From Oryzias latipes (taxonomy: Eukaryota; Chordata; Actinopteri; Beloniformes; Adrianichthyidae): a DNA stretch of 64,000 nucleotides. How positions within the stretch are numbered: the stretch's first letter is position 1; every line of letters begins with the position of its first letter. The notes beneath the pieces were generated by a model. The model was not told where the DNA came from. It was given only the letters and a program-made list of their open reading frames with translations, and searched no databases. The DNA is taken from contig NC_019860.2 of assembly GCF_002234675.1 (NCBI RefSeq), forward strand, positions 9,794,586 to 9,858,585, written 5' to 3'. Positions 36,008-47,590 of the stretch are shown piece after piece. The translations under genes were made by a program, and so were the position numbers.

Positions 36008-36580
36008 GTTTCTTTTGTTTTGTAATATCTAATATTTAATCTTGACTTCTATTCCAATTTAAATAGCCATGTTAACAAAGACTTTATCAGACAACCACTG
36101 TTTAATTAAGAAAGATCAACTTAGACTAAACACTTGTGTTATTTAAATACGATAAAACTATATAAATTGTCCATTTTGTGCTTCTGTTTACATTTCTTTA
36201 TCAACAGATTATTTGGTTTTCCATCAAGTAAACTTAGTGTGACATAAAAAAAAACTAACTGATAACATTAAAGAAACTCACATTTGATGCAAAGTAGCTA
36301 CAGTAGCTGTAAGAGTAAACATTTTGTTTTCTTCTGACATTTCTTATTAACTTTTTAGTTTCACATCTTTCATCCTTTTTAATTTGCTAATTAGCAACGC
36401 CAGGGTGAAAGGTTTGATAAGCACCTGCATTCGCCATTGAGGAGAAGAGGAGAGCTTGGGCTGTTTATTTTTGATGGCCAATCTTTTTTTTTTTAAATAT
36501 ATTTTGATACCTTTTGTGGTTACTATTTTGTTAGCAGTCAGCTTGTTCTCATGCTGGTAAATTCTCATCTACACCTACAC
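36008..36580 (+). other. Intron, nothing recognised
   Basis: This is AT-rich intron between the solo LTR and the segment that precedes LRR exon 3. No exon, RNA gene or element end is recognised. Confidence 0.5.
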
Positions 36581-36844
36581 CTTCAGACGTGTTTAAAAAA
36601 AACATGGAATGTAGTTTAAATGTATAAAATACAAACATTTATGTGTAACAAGAAATTCTATTTGATTCAGTTTGACTTTGTAGCTGTTGAATTTGAATGC
36701 AACAGCCTCCCCTTTTGTCTGTTGTCATATCTGTTTTGTGTTTTGCGGTTCAGTCCTGCCACTGAAAGCTTCTCTAGGTTCGAACGGAGGGGGACCTCCA
36801 GCTGCCATCACTTCTTCTGAACACACTAATCTGTCTGCTTTCAG

Positions 36845-37018
36845 ATTGAAGAGCTGCAGTTTGTCAGAGATCAGTTGTGAACCTCTGGGCTCAGTTCTGA
36901 AGTCCAATCCATCCAATCTGAAAGAACTGGACCTGAGCAGGAACATCCTCCAGGATTCAGGATTTCTACATCTGCGTGGTTTTCTGGAGAGTCCAGACTG
37001 CAGACTGCAAATGTTGAG
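36845..37018 (+). CDS. NLR gene, LRR exon 3
   Basis: This intact 174-bp LRR exon encodes [18 protein letters not shown] and then [15 protein letters not shown]. It has acceptor CTGCTTTCAG and donor GTCAGT. It is very close to LRR exon 4 in its second half (both contain [17 protein letters not shown]), indicating recent exon duplication or conversion. Confidence 0.9.
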
Positions 37019-37408
37019 GTCAGTAAATTAGATTAAGTCCCTGAGGCATGAGATGAATATATCAGAACTTTCTGAACTTTCACTGGAAGATTTTCAGTCT
37101 GGATTAAAAATTCATGCTATTCCTTTATAGATTAGTGACTAAGAGATATTGAACTGATTTCTTTCTTTTTTTTTGATTCCCTCCTGCATTCTGCTCAAAC
37201 TAGGTTTTTTCCATTATTCAAGCACATAACAGAAACTTAACCTTTTGACTGTTTGACAGTGTAGCTGAAACGGATATTGTCTGCTGTCTGATCTGTCTTT
37301 TGTCTTTTTTGGCTCTGTCCTGCCGCTGAACGCTTCTCTGCGTCCAAACAAAACTTGAACTCAGACTGTCATCACTGCTCCTGAACACACTATTCTGTCT
37401 GCCTTCAG

Positions 37409-37582
37409 GTTGGAGAGTTGCAAATTTTCCAAGACCAGCTGTGAGTTTTTGGGCTCAGCTCTGAAGTCCAACCCGTCTTATCTGAGAGAATTGGACCTGA
37501 GCAGGAACATCCTCCAAGATTCAGGATTTCTACATCTGCGTGGTTTTCTGGAGAGTCCAGACTGCAGACTGGAGACTCTGAG
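37409..37582 (+). CDS. NLR gene, LRR exon 4
   Basis: This intact 174-bp exon has acceptor CTGCCTTCAG and donor GTCAGT. The unusual start [15 protein letters not shown] differs from the other exons, while the second half matches exon 3. Only 175 bp separates it from LRR exon 5. Confidence 0.9.
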
Positions 37583-37757
37583 GTCAGTAAAGAAGCTGGA
37601 CTCTCTGAAGGATGAGAAGAACATATCAGATAAAAAAATTTCTGATGTTTCACTGAAAGGCTTTCCGTCTACAGCCATGTCTCTGAGTCCAAATGGAGCG
37701 GGAACATCAAACACCATCACTGAACCCAATAACACTTTTTTTCCGGTATTCTTTTAG

Positions 37758-37931
37758 GTTGAAGAACTGCAGTTTGTCAGAGATCAGCTGTAAAGCTTTG
37801 GTCTCAGCTCTGAAATCCGACCCTTCCAATCTGACAGAACTGGACCTGAGCTGGAACACAATAAAGGATTCAGGAGTTCTCCATTTGCGCCGTTTTTTGG
37901 AGAGTTCAGACTGCAGACTTCAGACTCTGAG
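37758..37931 (+). CDS. NLR gene, LRR exon 5
   Basis: This intact 174-bp exon has acceptor ATTCTTTTAG and donor GTCAGT. It encodes [18 protein letters not shown] and [15 protein letters not shown]. The opening is most like LRR exon 2. Confidence 0.9.
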
Positions 37932-38204
37932 GTCAGTAAATAAGCTGAACTTCCTAATTCTTCTTTCACACAGCCAGAGGCTGCCAATCTCAATTTTAAG
38001 TCAATAGTACAGACGCGATCTGAGGACCTGCGGCGCTATTTGAGTGTTGGGATGCGGCCAGAATTTAAATATTTGAAATTTGGTGAGGTCGCTAAGTCAC
38101 AAAACCCAATCAAGGACTCAACTTAGTGCATGTGACTCAATTAGCTGTTTCAATACACATCCAACATGGTTGATCGATCCCACAGTTCTCATTCTGAACT
38201 TTCA

Positions 38205-38295
38205 TCCATGTTCTTAACCCGCTTTATCCCATTTGGAGCAACAGGGTTGCTGGAGCTCACCCCAGCTTCTGTTGGGTGAAGGCCGGGTAATCCCT
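38205..38295 (-). mobile_element. Diverged retroelement tail
   Basis: CCCGCTTTATCCCATTTGG, then GTTGCTGGAGC, corresponds to the tail at 34085-34232 with many changes. Confidence 0.55.
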
Positions 38296-38504
38296 GCAAC
38301 TCTATCACTACTACATTTTTCACAACAATGATCAACATCATTAAACTAAAAGTTTAAGGTTAGCCAGCGAAAGCAATTGGAACACTAATGATGATTTTTT
38401 TTTCTTGTGCTAATATTCAAAAGGTCCTATCGACAAATTGACACTTCATTACTGATGATTGGTGGGATGACAGAGACATCGACATTGGTGGGATGACATG
38501 TAAT

Positions 38505-38612
38505 TTGGTTTGGACATGTTCAGAGGAGGGATATTGGATATATTGGTAGAAGGATGTTGGAGATGGAGCTGCCTGGCAGGAGGGCAAGAGGTCGGCCAAA
38601 GAGGAGATATAT
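38505..38612 (+). mobile_element. RTE LINE C-terminal fragment
   Basis: The plus strand encodes FGHVQRRDIGYIGRRMLEME and then RRARGRPKRRY, the conserved C-terminus of the RTE element also found at 48018-49060. Only about 110 bp remains. Confidence 0.8.
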
Positions 38613-38619
38613 ATCACTC

Positions 38620-38915
38620 TATCCTCAGGCAAACATGCTGATGAGAAAATTCAGTACGTGTTCTCTTCAAGTGAAGTGTCCGTTGTTCAGAGCTTACTGC
38701 ACTCCCCTGTATACGGCTCCTCTGTGGTAGAATTATGGATGTGGGAAATTCCGTAAATTCATAGTGGCCTATGACGATGCCTTTAGGCTTCTGCTGCAGG
38801 TGGTACAGAACCAGTCAGCTGTTTGTGGATGCTCACATCCCCACCTGTGAAGCACTACAACGTAAGCTTACATACAGCCTCATGGAACGCCTGGACAATC
38901 ATCATGTCTGATCCC
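38620..38915 (+). mobile_element. Second non-LTR ORF2 fragment
   Basis: Broken frames read MLMRKFSTCSLQVKCPLFRA, then YCTPLYTAPLWWNYG and FIVAYDDAFRLLL, a C-terminal segment of fish non-LTR reverse transcriptases. It directly follows a different LINE fragment, so the junction is nested or recombined. The family is uncertain. Confidence 0.55.
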
Positions 38916-39453
38916 AAAAAAAATCTCATGCCAGTACAATTCCACTTTAAGGAAACACTGGGCACAGGGATTATACTCTCTTTAAATGATTGTAAACTGT
39001 AGTATTTTTATTTTTATTATGTATGTTGGATCTGTCTTCTATTGGCCACATCCGAGTCTGAAACAAAGTGAATTATTATATGAGGTCTTCTATCAATGAC
39101 CTTATATTTCACCTAAAGAAACTGAATACTAGATTTGTTTAAACCCAATCAGAGTAAACTTTGCATACATGGTAAATTTACACATGTATGGAGATTTACC
39201 TGAAAACCATAAAAGTTGGATTAAATTAACACACACACAAATTTTTATGTGCAAAAGAAACTGTTTGATTTAGTTTGACTCTGTAGCTGAAATGCATTTG
39301 AATGCACCACCCTCCCTCATTGTCTGCTGTTTGATCTGCTTGTGTTCTTGTTTTTACTGATTCTGAACTGGTACTGAAAACCTCTCTGAGTCTAACCAGG
39401 CTGGAAGTCCAAATGGCACCGCTGCTCGTGAGCAACCTTTTCTTTTGGTTCAG

Positions 39454-39627
39454 GTTGGAGAGCTGCAGTTTGTCAAAGATCAGGTGTAAAGCTCTGGGCT
39501 CAGCTCTGAAGTCCAACCCGTCCAATCTGACAGAACTGGACCTCAGCTTGAACAAACTGAAACATTTAGGATTTGTTCATCTGCATGGTTTTCTGGAGAG
39601 TCCAGACTGCAGACTGCAAACGTTAAG
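39454..39627 (+). CDS. NLR gene, LRR exon 6
   Basis: This intact 174-bp exon has acceptor TTGGTTCAG and donor GTCAGT. It encodes [18 protein letters not shown] and [15 protein letters not shown]. The last turn ([12 protein letters not shown]) has drifted from the family form QDSG. Confidence 0.88.
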
Positions 39628-40300
39628 GTCAGTAAATAAGATGAACCCTTTAAAGGATGAAAAAAATGTGTCAGGTAAAGAACATTTTTAATGCTTCACT
39701 AGAAGATTTTCATTCAACAGCAGTGTGGGGGAAAAATAAACAGATTAATGTTTCTTTTTTTTCCATCTATTGCAATGGCTGTGTCATGATGATTGATTTG
39801 AAACTGACCTTTGTGACAAGATTTACAAGATTGTTATTCAAACTGTGTTTGCTAGTTTTCCCTGCAGTAGTGAAGCTGCTGTTCATACCGCACATATAGC
39901 CTGCTAACTTGATAGCAGAATCTCGGATGGAGTGATGCTGCCAGGTCTTGGTGAAAAGCAGAACGCAATCATCCTCACTGCAGTTGTTTGTCGTGCTTGG
40001 CAGTCTCAGTTCATCCATCTGGTTTGTGAGGGATCTGGTGACTGGAATAAGCTGGGGAGTGGTGGTTTAAGTGGCTGCCTGGTTAGTGTGGCAGTGGTTA
40101 GCTCTGAGCCTGAGCCTCCCCCTTCCTGGGAGAAGAATCCCAGAAATGCCAGGGCTTACCTCCACTGGAATCTTGTGGATATTGTATACAGAATCTACAA
40201 AAAAACATTAAAATATAGTACCGACCACTCAAGCACCAGGCTGCTGTGCACCACCATGATTTACCCACACATGATAAATTCACACATATGCTGAATTCAC
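39628..40300 (+). other. Intron, nothing recognised
   Basis: A GC-richer patch (39960-40170) stands out from the surrounding AT-rich intron but has no recognised family or exon signature. Confidence 0.4.
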
Positions 40301-40565
40301 ACACGTGCTTGCAGGCTTTGATTAAAAAACAAGAAGATTAGAGTAAATGTAAAAAAAACATACATATGTACAACAAAAAATTCTATTTGGCTCACTTTGA
40401 CATAGTAGCTGAAATAGATTTGGATGCAGCAGCCTCCCTTATCGTCCGCTGTCTGATCGGTTTTGTGTTTTCCAGTTCATTCCTCCCGCTGAAAGCTTCT
40501 TTGGGTTTTAAACCGGGCTGGAAATCCAGCACTGCTTCTGAACACACTATTCTTTCTTCTTTCAG

Positions 40566-40739
40566 GTTAGAAGACTGCAGATTGTCAGAGATCAGCTGTA
40601 AAGTTCTGGGCTCAGCTCTGGAGTCCAGCCTGTCTAAACTGACAAAACTGGACCTGAGCAGGAACACCCTCCAGGATTCAGGAGCTCTTTATCTGTGTGG
40701 TTTTCTGGAAAGTCCAGACTGCAGACTTCAGACTCTGAG
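40566..40739 (+). CDS. NLR gene, LRR exon 7
   Basis: This intact 174-bp exon has acceptor TTCTTTCAG and donor GTCAGT. It encodes [18 protein letters not shown] and [16 protein letters not shown] piggyBac-like MITE begins only 24 bp after the donor. Confidence 0.88.
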
Positions 40740-40762
40740 GTCAGTAGATAAGCTGAACTCCC

Positions 40763-40984
40763 TAACCCTTGTTCTATCCAAGGCACTTTAACATTGGGAG
40801 TGGGGTCATCTAGACCCACTAGACAGTGCGCTGAACCTTTTTTTCTTCAATGATTTGTGATCTTCACTGGTGTCCATTGATTACATGAAATCCTCTTTAC
40901 CTTAATCCACATTTGTCATGGTACGGAGAACACGTCAGTGTAAGGGTGGGGTCATTTTGAACCCACAAGATAGCACAAGGGTTA
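40763..40984. mobile_element. piggyBac-like MITE, copy 1
   Basis: The ends are TAACCCTTGTTCTATCC and GATAGCACAAGGGTTA, inverted, length about 222 bp. It contains GGGTCATCTAGACCCAC internally. The TTAA-CCC end structure is that of piggyBac-type elements; there is no transposase. It is inserted in the intron next to LRR exon 7. Confidence 0.75.
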
Positions 40985-41299
40985 CAGAGGAAACATTTTC
41001 TGATGTTTCAGTGGAAGATTTTCTCTCTACAGCTGTGTTTGAAGAAGAAAAAAACCACATTGTTTCACATTTTCTTCATCAACTGAATTGATTATGTGAT
41101 GACAACTGATATCAAACTGATATGTTTAAATAATAATCTTGTAAAGCTCTGTGTAAATCCATCAAAGCATTTTGCACAACTAAGATTCTCTCTCCACTTT
41201 CTGTACATTTTATAATCTGTTTTACAGTTTTAACAAGTGCAGCAATTTTTTATTTCAAAATGTTCACTTTGTTTTTAAGAAATCTGCTGATTTGTCAGC

Positions 41300-41590
41300 T
41301 GCACATCCGTGAAGCAAATCAGGCATTCCACCACATCCTAAAGGTGCTCTATTGGGTTGAGATCTGGTGACTGTGGGGGCCATTTGAGTCCAGTGCACTC
41401 ATTGTTCTGATGATTCCAGCTTTATGACATGGCGCGTCATATTGCTGGAAGTAGCCATCAGAAGATAGCTACACTGTTGTCAAAAAGGGATAGACATGGT
41501 CAGCAACAATATTCAGGTAGGCTCTGGTGGCATAACGTTGCTCATTTGGGACTAAGGGGCCCAAAGCGTGCCAAATAATATACCCTATAC
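41300..41590 (-). mobile_element. Tc1-like transposase remnant
   Basis: The minus strand translates to TGLKWPPQSPDLNPIEHL, the conserved Tc1/mariner region that includes the catalytic glutamate, followed by a stop. The upstream part, with TGGCTACTTCCAGCA, is also typical of the fish Tc1 family. The copy is broken and lacks ends. Confidence 0.75.
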
Positions 41591-41960
41591 TAGGGCTGCA
41601 CGATATGAGGAAAACTTCTGATATGCGATAGTAGCGATCAACGATATAACTTGCAGTATATGAAAAAAATAGCAAAACAACCAAAAACATAATTTCAATT
41701 TCACTGAAACAGTTTAAAAATTATTCTCCAAATGACCCTCATCGACATACTGGAGGACGTGAGCATCTAACACAAAAGGCCTTCATCCGATTGGTCAACA
41801 ACGTGAAGGGGTGCAACCGATTGGTCAAATGCATAAAAATGGATTTATTTCATCTGTTAAATAATTCAAGCTGCCACAAGATTGTTTTAGCACATTTAAG
41901 GTAACCATTTATTACAATGTTCACCCTCTTTTGCAATATGCATAATGCACAGCTTGATTG
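41590..41960. mobile_element. hAT-like non-autonomous element fragment
   Basis: It begins TAGGGCTGCACGATATG, an end common to a large fish repeat family, then GATATGCGATAG, CCGATTGGTC and GTGTAGGCC internal segments. The right end is not found. Assignment to hAT is from general resemblance. Confidence 0.45.
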
Positions 41961-41999
41961 TGTAGGCCTACCCCATACTATTACACTACAACCACCAAT

Positions 42000-42085
42000 T
42001 CAATCCAATTAATCAATTCGATTTTATTGATACAGTCCTCAGATATCCCAACATTACAACACATTTGTCCCAATGGGCTTCACTA
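42000..42085. mobile_element. L2/SINE-like 3' tail
   Basis: AATTCGATTTTATTGATACA, then CAATGGGCTTCAC, is a decayed form of the fish tail that reads TTTATTTATATAGC in better copies. The remainder to 42590 is AT-rich intron without recognised content. Confidence 0.5.
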
Positions 42086-42736
42086 CTTTGACAAATGATA
42101 CAAATTTTATGTTATATTTTTGTAGTTAAAAAGCCGCTGTACACTTTTTAATACCTAATATTCTCACACTTATCTAGCACTACTGTTGTGATACAAACTG
42201 TTGTTATATCTGCAAATAAATCCTGAAATTATAACGTAGAACCACCTGACATTTCCCTTAGATGTTTTAGTTTTTTATTTTGATCAAATGTTCTGATTCA
42301 TTTTAAGTAATTGGTTAAATGATTTTGAAAACCACATATCTGATCTAATCAATTTAAATGATTAGAACATTTAAGTTTCCAATGGCTCCTGAATTCCTTT
42401 GTTCCTTTAATAATCACTGAATCATTTTATAATGCATATGCAGCTCTGATAATGTCATATTTCATGGAGCAGCTTCAGTTTGAAATGAAATTCTTTGGAC
42501 AAATTCAGCTTTATTGTTACAGAAATTGTTCTTAAAATTCTCATGTTGTGACTTTGAGCAGCTTGGTAACGTTCCGCTTTACAGTCAGTGGTGCTTTCAG
42601 AGCCAAACTAGTGAGCAGTTTGAGGACCTGGAGGTGGTTCCAGTTCAATTCTGCTCTTGAAAGCTTCTGAGTCCAAACCGGCTGGAACTTCAGCAGTCCT
42701 CACTGCCCCTGAACACACCTTTCTGTCTGCTTTCAG

Positions 42737-42910
42737 ATTGGAAAAGTGCAGTTTGTCAAAGATCAGCTGTGAATCTCTGGGCTCAGCGCTGAAGAACAGC
42801 CCGTCCAAACTGACAGAACTGGACCTGGGCATGAACAACCTGCAGGAGTCAGATGTTCAGCAGTTCCAGGATCTGGTGAAAAGTTCAATCTGCAAACTGC
42901 AGACTCTGAG
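42737..42910 (+). CDS. NLR gene, LRR exon 8 (last LRR exon seen)
   Basis: This intact 174-bp exon has acceptor CTGCTTTCAG and donor GTCAGT. It encodes EKCSLSKISCESLGSALK and LTELDLGMNNLQESD, then QQFQDLVKSSICKLQ instead of the CGFLESPDC form. This C-terminal variant is the kind expected at the end of the LRR domain. Confidence 0.88.
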
Positions 42911-43204
42911 GTCAGTAGAGGGTTGGAGTCAGTCCAGCTGCTTCCAAATGTTTGGTCCTAAAGTTAGTCTGAGAACAAAGATGCAGAGTTTCATATGAAG
43001 CTTCTCTGAGGACAATGATGACAGGCTTCAGGACAACAGTCAGCCAATCAGAGCAGCAGAAGCTCCAACAGGTGAAGATGACAGGAAGCTGCTGCTCTGA
43101 ACAGGACTGAAGCTCCTGCTGCTCTTTCTGCTGCTGTGCTCCATCACTGACTCACAGACCAGGATCAGGAGACAGTCCTTCATCTCTATGCTCTCTCTTC
43201 ACAG

Positions 43205-43217
43205 GTGGGAGGGGTAG
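43205..43217 (+). CDS. Possible NLR terminal coding exon
   Basis: After the acceptor CTCTCTTCACAG the frame carried by the LRR exons reads R, W, E, G and stops at TAG (43215-43217). The rest (to about 43480) would be 3' UTR. No B30.2 domain is found downstream. The alternative is read-through of exon 8 into its intron, ending at 42996. Confidence 0.4.
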
Positions 43218-43499
43218 GGTTCATGCTTTTGATGTTCCTCCTGGTGGAGCAGAGAAGAGCAGCAGCTGGTCTACAGAGATGTTCTGACTGGGAGGTGGAG
43301 AGCAGAGTGATGGAGGAGTCAGAGGAAGTTGAGATGAGTGTCAGAGCTGCAGCATGAACTGATCTGAGATCAGCTCCACTGTCTCTTTCAGCATCAAGTC
43401 TAAAGTTATGGTGGTGCAGCTCCCCCGGTGGACTGATGGAGAACAACATTTTATATTTCCTAACTTCTGCTTCTCTTCTCTCTATCGAATTAGGAGCTT

Positions 43500-44375
43500 C
43501 TCTTAACTTTGTCCACATGCTCTTGCCATAGTTGCAGATGTCATCCTTCCTGTCAGCTGATAACTAGAAAAAAGAAAGCACCAAACAGTAATTTTTTTAC
43601 TTACCAGCAAAATTATTACATTATTTTAAAACCTAAAATTATTTATTTTACAAAATATGTTAAATACAAACAGAGAGGACGTCACAACACATCTAAAATA
43701 TTAGTCAACTTTACTGTTTTATTCAAAGAAACCTTGTCTACATAACTCCTTTATTGATATCTACTCTATTCTCTACTTTTGGCATTTTAATATGAAGTTT
43801 TTTATTTTCTATCACACGTGGTTTCTGTTTCCTTTAGAAAGCAGGACAACACTGTGCTGAAAAAAAGTCCCTTGCAGCCCCCCATGAGGAGAACTGGCTC
43901 AGTCAATCGCCTGTAGTCCCTGTGATGTGTATTTATCGTGTATTTACGTTGTATTTATCTGCCACTTAAAACCTGGTCGGTAAAAATACTGTCCAGCATT
44001 AAAGTGGTCTGTATGTCACCAACTCATTGGCATTTTATCAGGATCATAGTGTAGTCAGTGTCTAACGACACCACCATCTCCAAATCAACACTTTCATTGA
44101 ACTTTCTGGTTTCTGCTGAAAGTCCAGCAGCTTTATCGTCAAAAAAACAAACAAAAAAAGAGAAAGTGCTGCTTCATCAGCCAAATGCTACACAGGTATG
44201 AATTAACAGAAGTAGAAGTAGAGGAGCATCAAAACAATACAACAAAGCAAAAGGAGCAGAATATTTCTCAAATTCATCATTACAACACACACAAAGAGTT
44301 TTTGCTGTGAGAAACTAAATGAAACGTTTCGAGTAGACGGCAACTACTTAACAAATAGGTGGTGAATTTTCACCA
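43500..44375. other. Intergenic, nothing recognised
   Basis: No gene, RNA or element end is recognised between the end of the NLR locus and the L2-like element. Confidence 0.4.
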
Positions 44376-45250
44376 ATCCAATCCACTTCATTTATATAGC
44401 ACATTTCTCAAACAGGCAGTTTCCAAAGTGCTGTATAGTGATCAAAAACCAGACAAAAGATAACCAAACAAAATGAAAACAAAGTACACCAGTAAAATGA
44501 ATAAAAATGAAATAAAAAAAACAATATTAAAAAACACAGATAAAAACAAAGAGGACCACACAACTCACGCAGTGTTAAAAGCTAGAGAATAAAAATGTGT
44601 TTTAAGACGGACTTAAAACCCTCCACAGAGGGCGCTGTTCAGACATGCGATGGCAGAGCGTTCCACAACTTAAGGCCGACAATAGAGAATGCTCTGTCTC
44701 CCCTAGTTTTGAGGCTTGTCATGGGCTCCACAAGCTGGAGCTGGCACCTCTGACCTCAGAACATGAGCTGGTTTATAAATCTGAATGAGGTCAGAGATGT
44801 ATTTTGGAGCCAGTCCATGTAGAGCTTTAAAAACAAACAATATATTTTTAAAATCAATCCTAAAATTAACAGAAAGCCAGTGCAAGGACGCACGAATAGG
44901 TGTGTGCTCATATTTTTTGGTTCCTGTTAAAAGTTCTGCAGCGGAGTTCTGAACTAAATGCAACCGGGAAAGTGCCTTATGAGAAACCCCAGTGTAAAGT
45001 GTGTTGCAGTTGTTCAGTTGTGAAGAGATAAAAGCGTGCATGACCTGCTCAAAAATATTAAAATATAAAAAAGGTTTAACTTTAGATAAAAGCCGGAAAT
45101 GATATAAACTCAGTTTTAAAATGCCATTTATCTGTTTATCACATTTAAAATCACTGTCCACGATGACGCCAAGGTTGGTGACTGTGGGTCTCAAGTAATG
45201 CTGAACTAAGTCAAGATTGGCTTTGGGTCCAAATATCATGACCTCTGTTT
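44376..45250 (-). mobile_element. L2-like LINE 3' end
   Basis: A 178-codon open frame (44703-45239) encodes LGVIVDSDFKCDKQI, HAFISSQLNNCNTL, HLVQNSAAELLTGT, LHWLSVNFRIDFK and ALHGLAPKYISDL. That is the C-terminal half of the reverse transcriptase of L2/CR1-type LINEs. The 3' tail, with TTTATATAGCACATTTC on the plus strand at about 44392-44408, is also L2-like. The palm catalytic motif is missing, so the copy is 5' truncated. Confidence 0.8.
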
Positions 45251-45680
45251 TTTCCTCAGCTACTTTTGATGCCGCTATACTTCTTTTTCATGTTTGATCA
45301 ACAGACCTTTCACAACTACTCACAAAGTGGACTGAGGTAGCAAACCATAATTTAAAATTTCTAAACTTAATTTTGTTTCTGTTGCATAGGAAAGCTTTTT
45401 GTCTTGTAATGTGTTTATTCTTTTGTTTAACTTGTTTTGAAGAACTGATATTACTGATTATTTCTTTTTGTATCATGGAACTTTTTTTAAACATGTTTTT
45501 TCAGCACTTTGAAAACGGAGATGAATACCTTTCAGTCTCCTGCTGCTGAAATTCTCCCATGATTCAGTGCTGTTTGTAGAAGAGCTGTGCGAAAAGAAGA
45601 AATTGACTTTTTCTGCTGCTTGTGCCAGAACATCAGTGGCATTCAAGTGTTCAGTAGCTCCAGAATCTGGAAGGAAAAGA
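45251..45680. other. Intergenic, nothing recognised
   Basis: AT-rich sequence with short open frames that show no family features. Confidence 0.35.
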
Positions 45681-45961
45681 CATGCAGACAAACTGATACT
45701 TCTTTCACTTTCGGCTTTTCCCATCAGGGGTCACCACGGCGAAACAACCTCTCTTTCGAGGAGGAGTCGAATAGATAACTTGGCAATGTTTTACGCCGGA
45801 TGCCCTTCCTGACGCAACCCTCTCAATTTATCTGGGCTTGGGACTGGCACAGAAGCAGAGAAGGGAATAGGGAGCAGCTGTGATTCGAACCCTGGTTTCA
45901 CGGACGGAAGGTACCGCAAACCAGCATGAGTTAAACTGCCTCCATGCAGACAAACTGATAC
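45681..45961 (-). mobile_element. tRNA-derived SINE with RTE tail and 19-bp target duplication
   Basis: The body (45700-45942) is flanked by a perfect direct repeat CATGCAGACAAACTGATAC (45681-45699 and 45943-45961). Read on the minus strand it begins with a tRNA-like head containing a B box (GGTTCGAATC) and ends GGGAAAAGCCGAAAG, matching the 3' end of the RTE LINE at 48018-48060 over about 40 bp. SINEs commonly borrow the tail of the LINE that mobilises them, so this pair is a natural partner set. The target duplication is uneroded, which argues for a fairly recent insertion. Confidence 0.88.
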
Positions 45962-46119
45962 AGAATAGTTAAAAAAGAATGTTATTGGGAACTCAGACAA
46001 AATGTAGTAAATAATGTTCTCTGCTGGTTGAGGGTTTATCTTCTAAAACTATATTCTTTTACACATCGTGAGGGAATGTCCTTTGTTTTGCTTTACTTTT
46101 ATGGATTGTTACTTTCTTA

Positions 46120-46385
46120 TTGTTATGGCCGGCGTGCAGAGGTATAGTGGTCAAACTCCCATAGGAAGATTGCAGATTCGGTTCCCTGTCTGCCCGCCCA
46201 TTTGTCGAAGTTTCTCTTGGTAAGACACTGAACCCGACATTGCTCCAGGTGGTCATAGGTTGTTGCCAGTGTTTGGCAGCAGAGACGTATCCATAAGTAT
46301 GAATGGGATTGTGACCATTTTGGGCCTACAAAGAAGGTGGTAAACTGCTATGAAAGGAGTTTCCATTTACCATTAATTTGAACTA
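46120..46385 (+). mobile_element. tRNA-derived fish SINE, diverged
   Basis: It has a degenerate tRNA-like head (GCAGATTCGGTTCCC), the conserved body TGTCGAAGTTTCTCTTGG then AAGACACTGAACCC, and an end TTTCCATTTACCATT. This body and tail are known from fish SINEs with an L2-type tail. Several substitutions suggest age. Confidence 0.75.
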
Positions 46386-47434
46386 AAATGTATTCATCAA
46401 TGTGAGTTTGTGATTGGACCAATCAACGACTGAGTGAATCACTGATTAGAACATTTCTGTATTAGACATGTGTGTGTGGGTCAGGGAAAAACACAATCAG
46501 GAGTTGGATCCTGTTTCCGTCTCTATAACAGGAAAAGATATTTTAACCCAGAACTTTGGCTCACAATCTTCTGATTATCAATGAAATCTTTTAGTAGGCT
46601 TGATTTCTGTTCTCCAGAAACTCTCATTGACAAACACACAGAGTTTATTCAGGAAACTCCAACATGGTCATGTGACAATAATGTTTATAGTATAGACCCG
46701 GTCAAACGCCGTGGTCACATGACTCATACAGACGGAGCCATACGTTTGTCAGTTGCTGGAAAACAGTGTATACTAAATTAGTTTGACCTGTGTGTTACAT
46801 GACATGTGATTCATAAAATGTATTGAAATTATGTAAGAATGTTTTCTGAGGATCATCAATAAGAACTCCATTTTGTTTATTGTTTTAAAAAAATTGCACT
46901 TGATCTGATAAGAGCCGGATCATGACAACAATGCAAAAGTATTACACAAGTTTGCTTCGTCCCACTTCTTTTCAAACAATATAACCAAACTTGATTTTAG
47001 TTTATAATTAGTATAACTAAAATACTCAAATCTCTTGTGACCTATGTGTGTATTGTATGCATTGCAGTAAAAGTTCCATTTGTGATTGAGTAATTTCACT
47101 GTAAAAATGATCACATAATCCTCTTAAATTTGTGTAAAATTGTTTCATTTAATCAATGCATTACTTTATTTCTGATATTAAGTCAAATATATCAGTGTGA
47201 ATTCTTGTAATGTCTTTCAGTTAATGCTTAAAATAAACCAATCAAATCAAATGAAGACTGTATTAGAGTTGTCAATCAAAAGACCACCCCCCAATTTTCA
47301 TCTCAAATGTTAACCTAATTCAGTACACAGTGTTTGACTATGTTGTAAAGCTTTGTCATTTTATGCAAATAGAGACTGATATGAATTTGTAACAAGCCTC
47401 CAAGTGAACACCTGATCAGCTGACCAGACTCCAG
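46386..47434. other. Intergenic, nothing recognised
   Basis: About 1 kb with no recognised gene or element. It contains one CpG-bearing patch near 46697-46745. Confidence 0.4.
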
Positions 47435-47590
47435 TTAACCCTTGTGCTATCCTAGGCGCTTTAACATTGGGAATTGGGTCATCTGGACCCCACCAGACAG
47501 TGCGCTGAACCTTTTTTTCCAATGATTTCTGATTCTTACTAGTGTCCATGGATTACATGAAATCCTCTTTACCTTTATCCACGTTTTTGT
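47435..47590. mobile_element. piggyBac-like MITE, left half only
   Basis: It starts TTAACCCTTGTGCTATCC and matches the other copies to about 47590, then continues into unrelated sequence. The right inverted end is missing. Confidence 0.7.

Noticed and set aside
40207-40800. Readthrough frame 40366-40791 as a separate gene
   Set aside because: It is LRR exon 7 plus intron read-through; the splice sites at 40566 and 40739 explain it.
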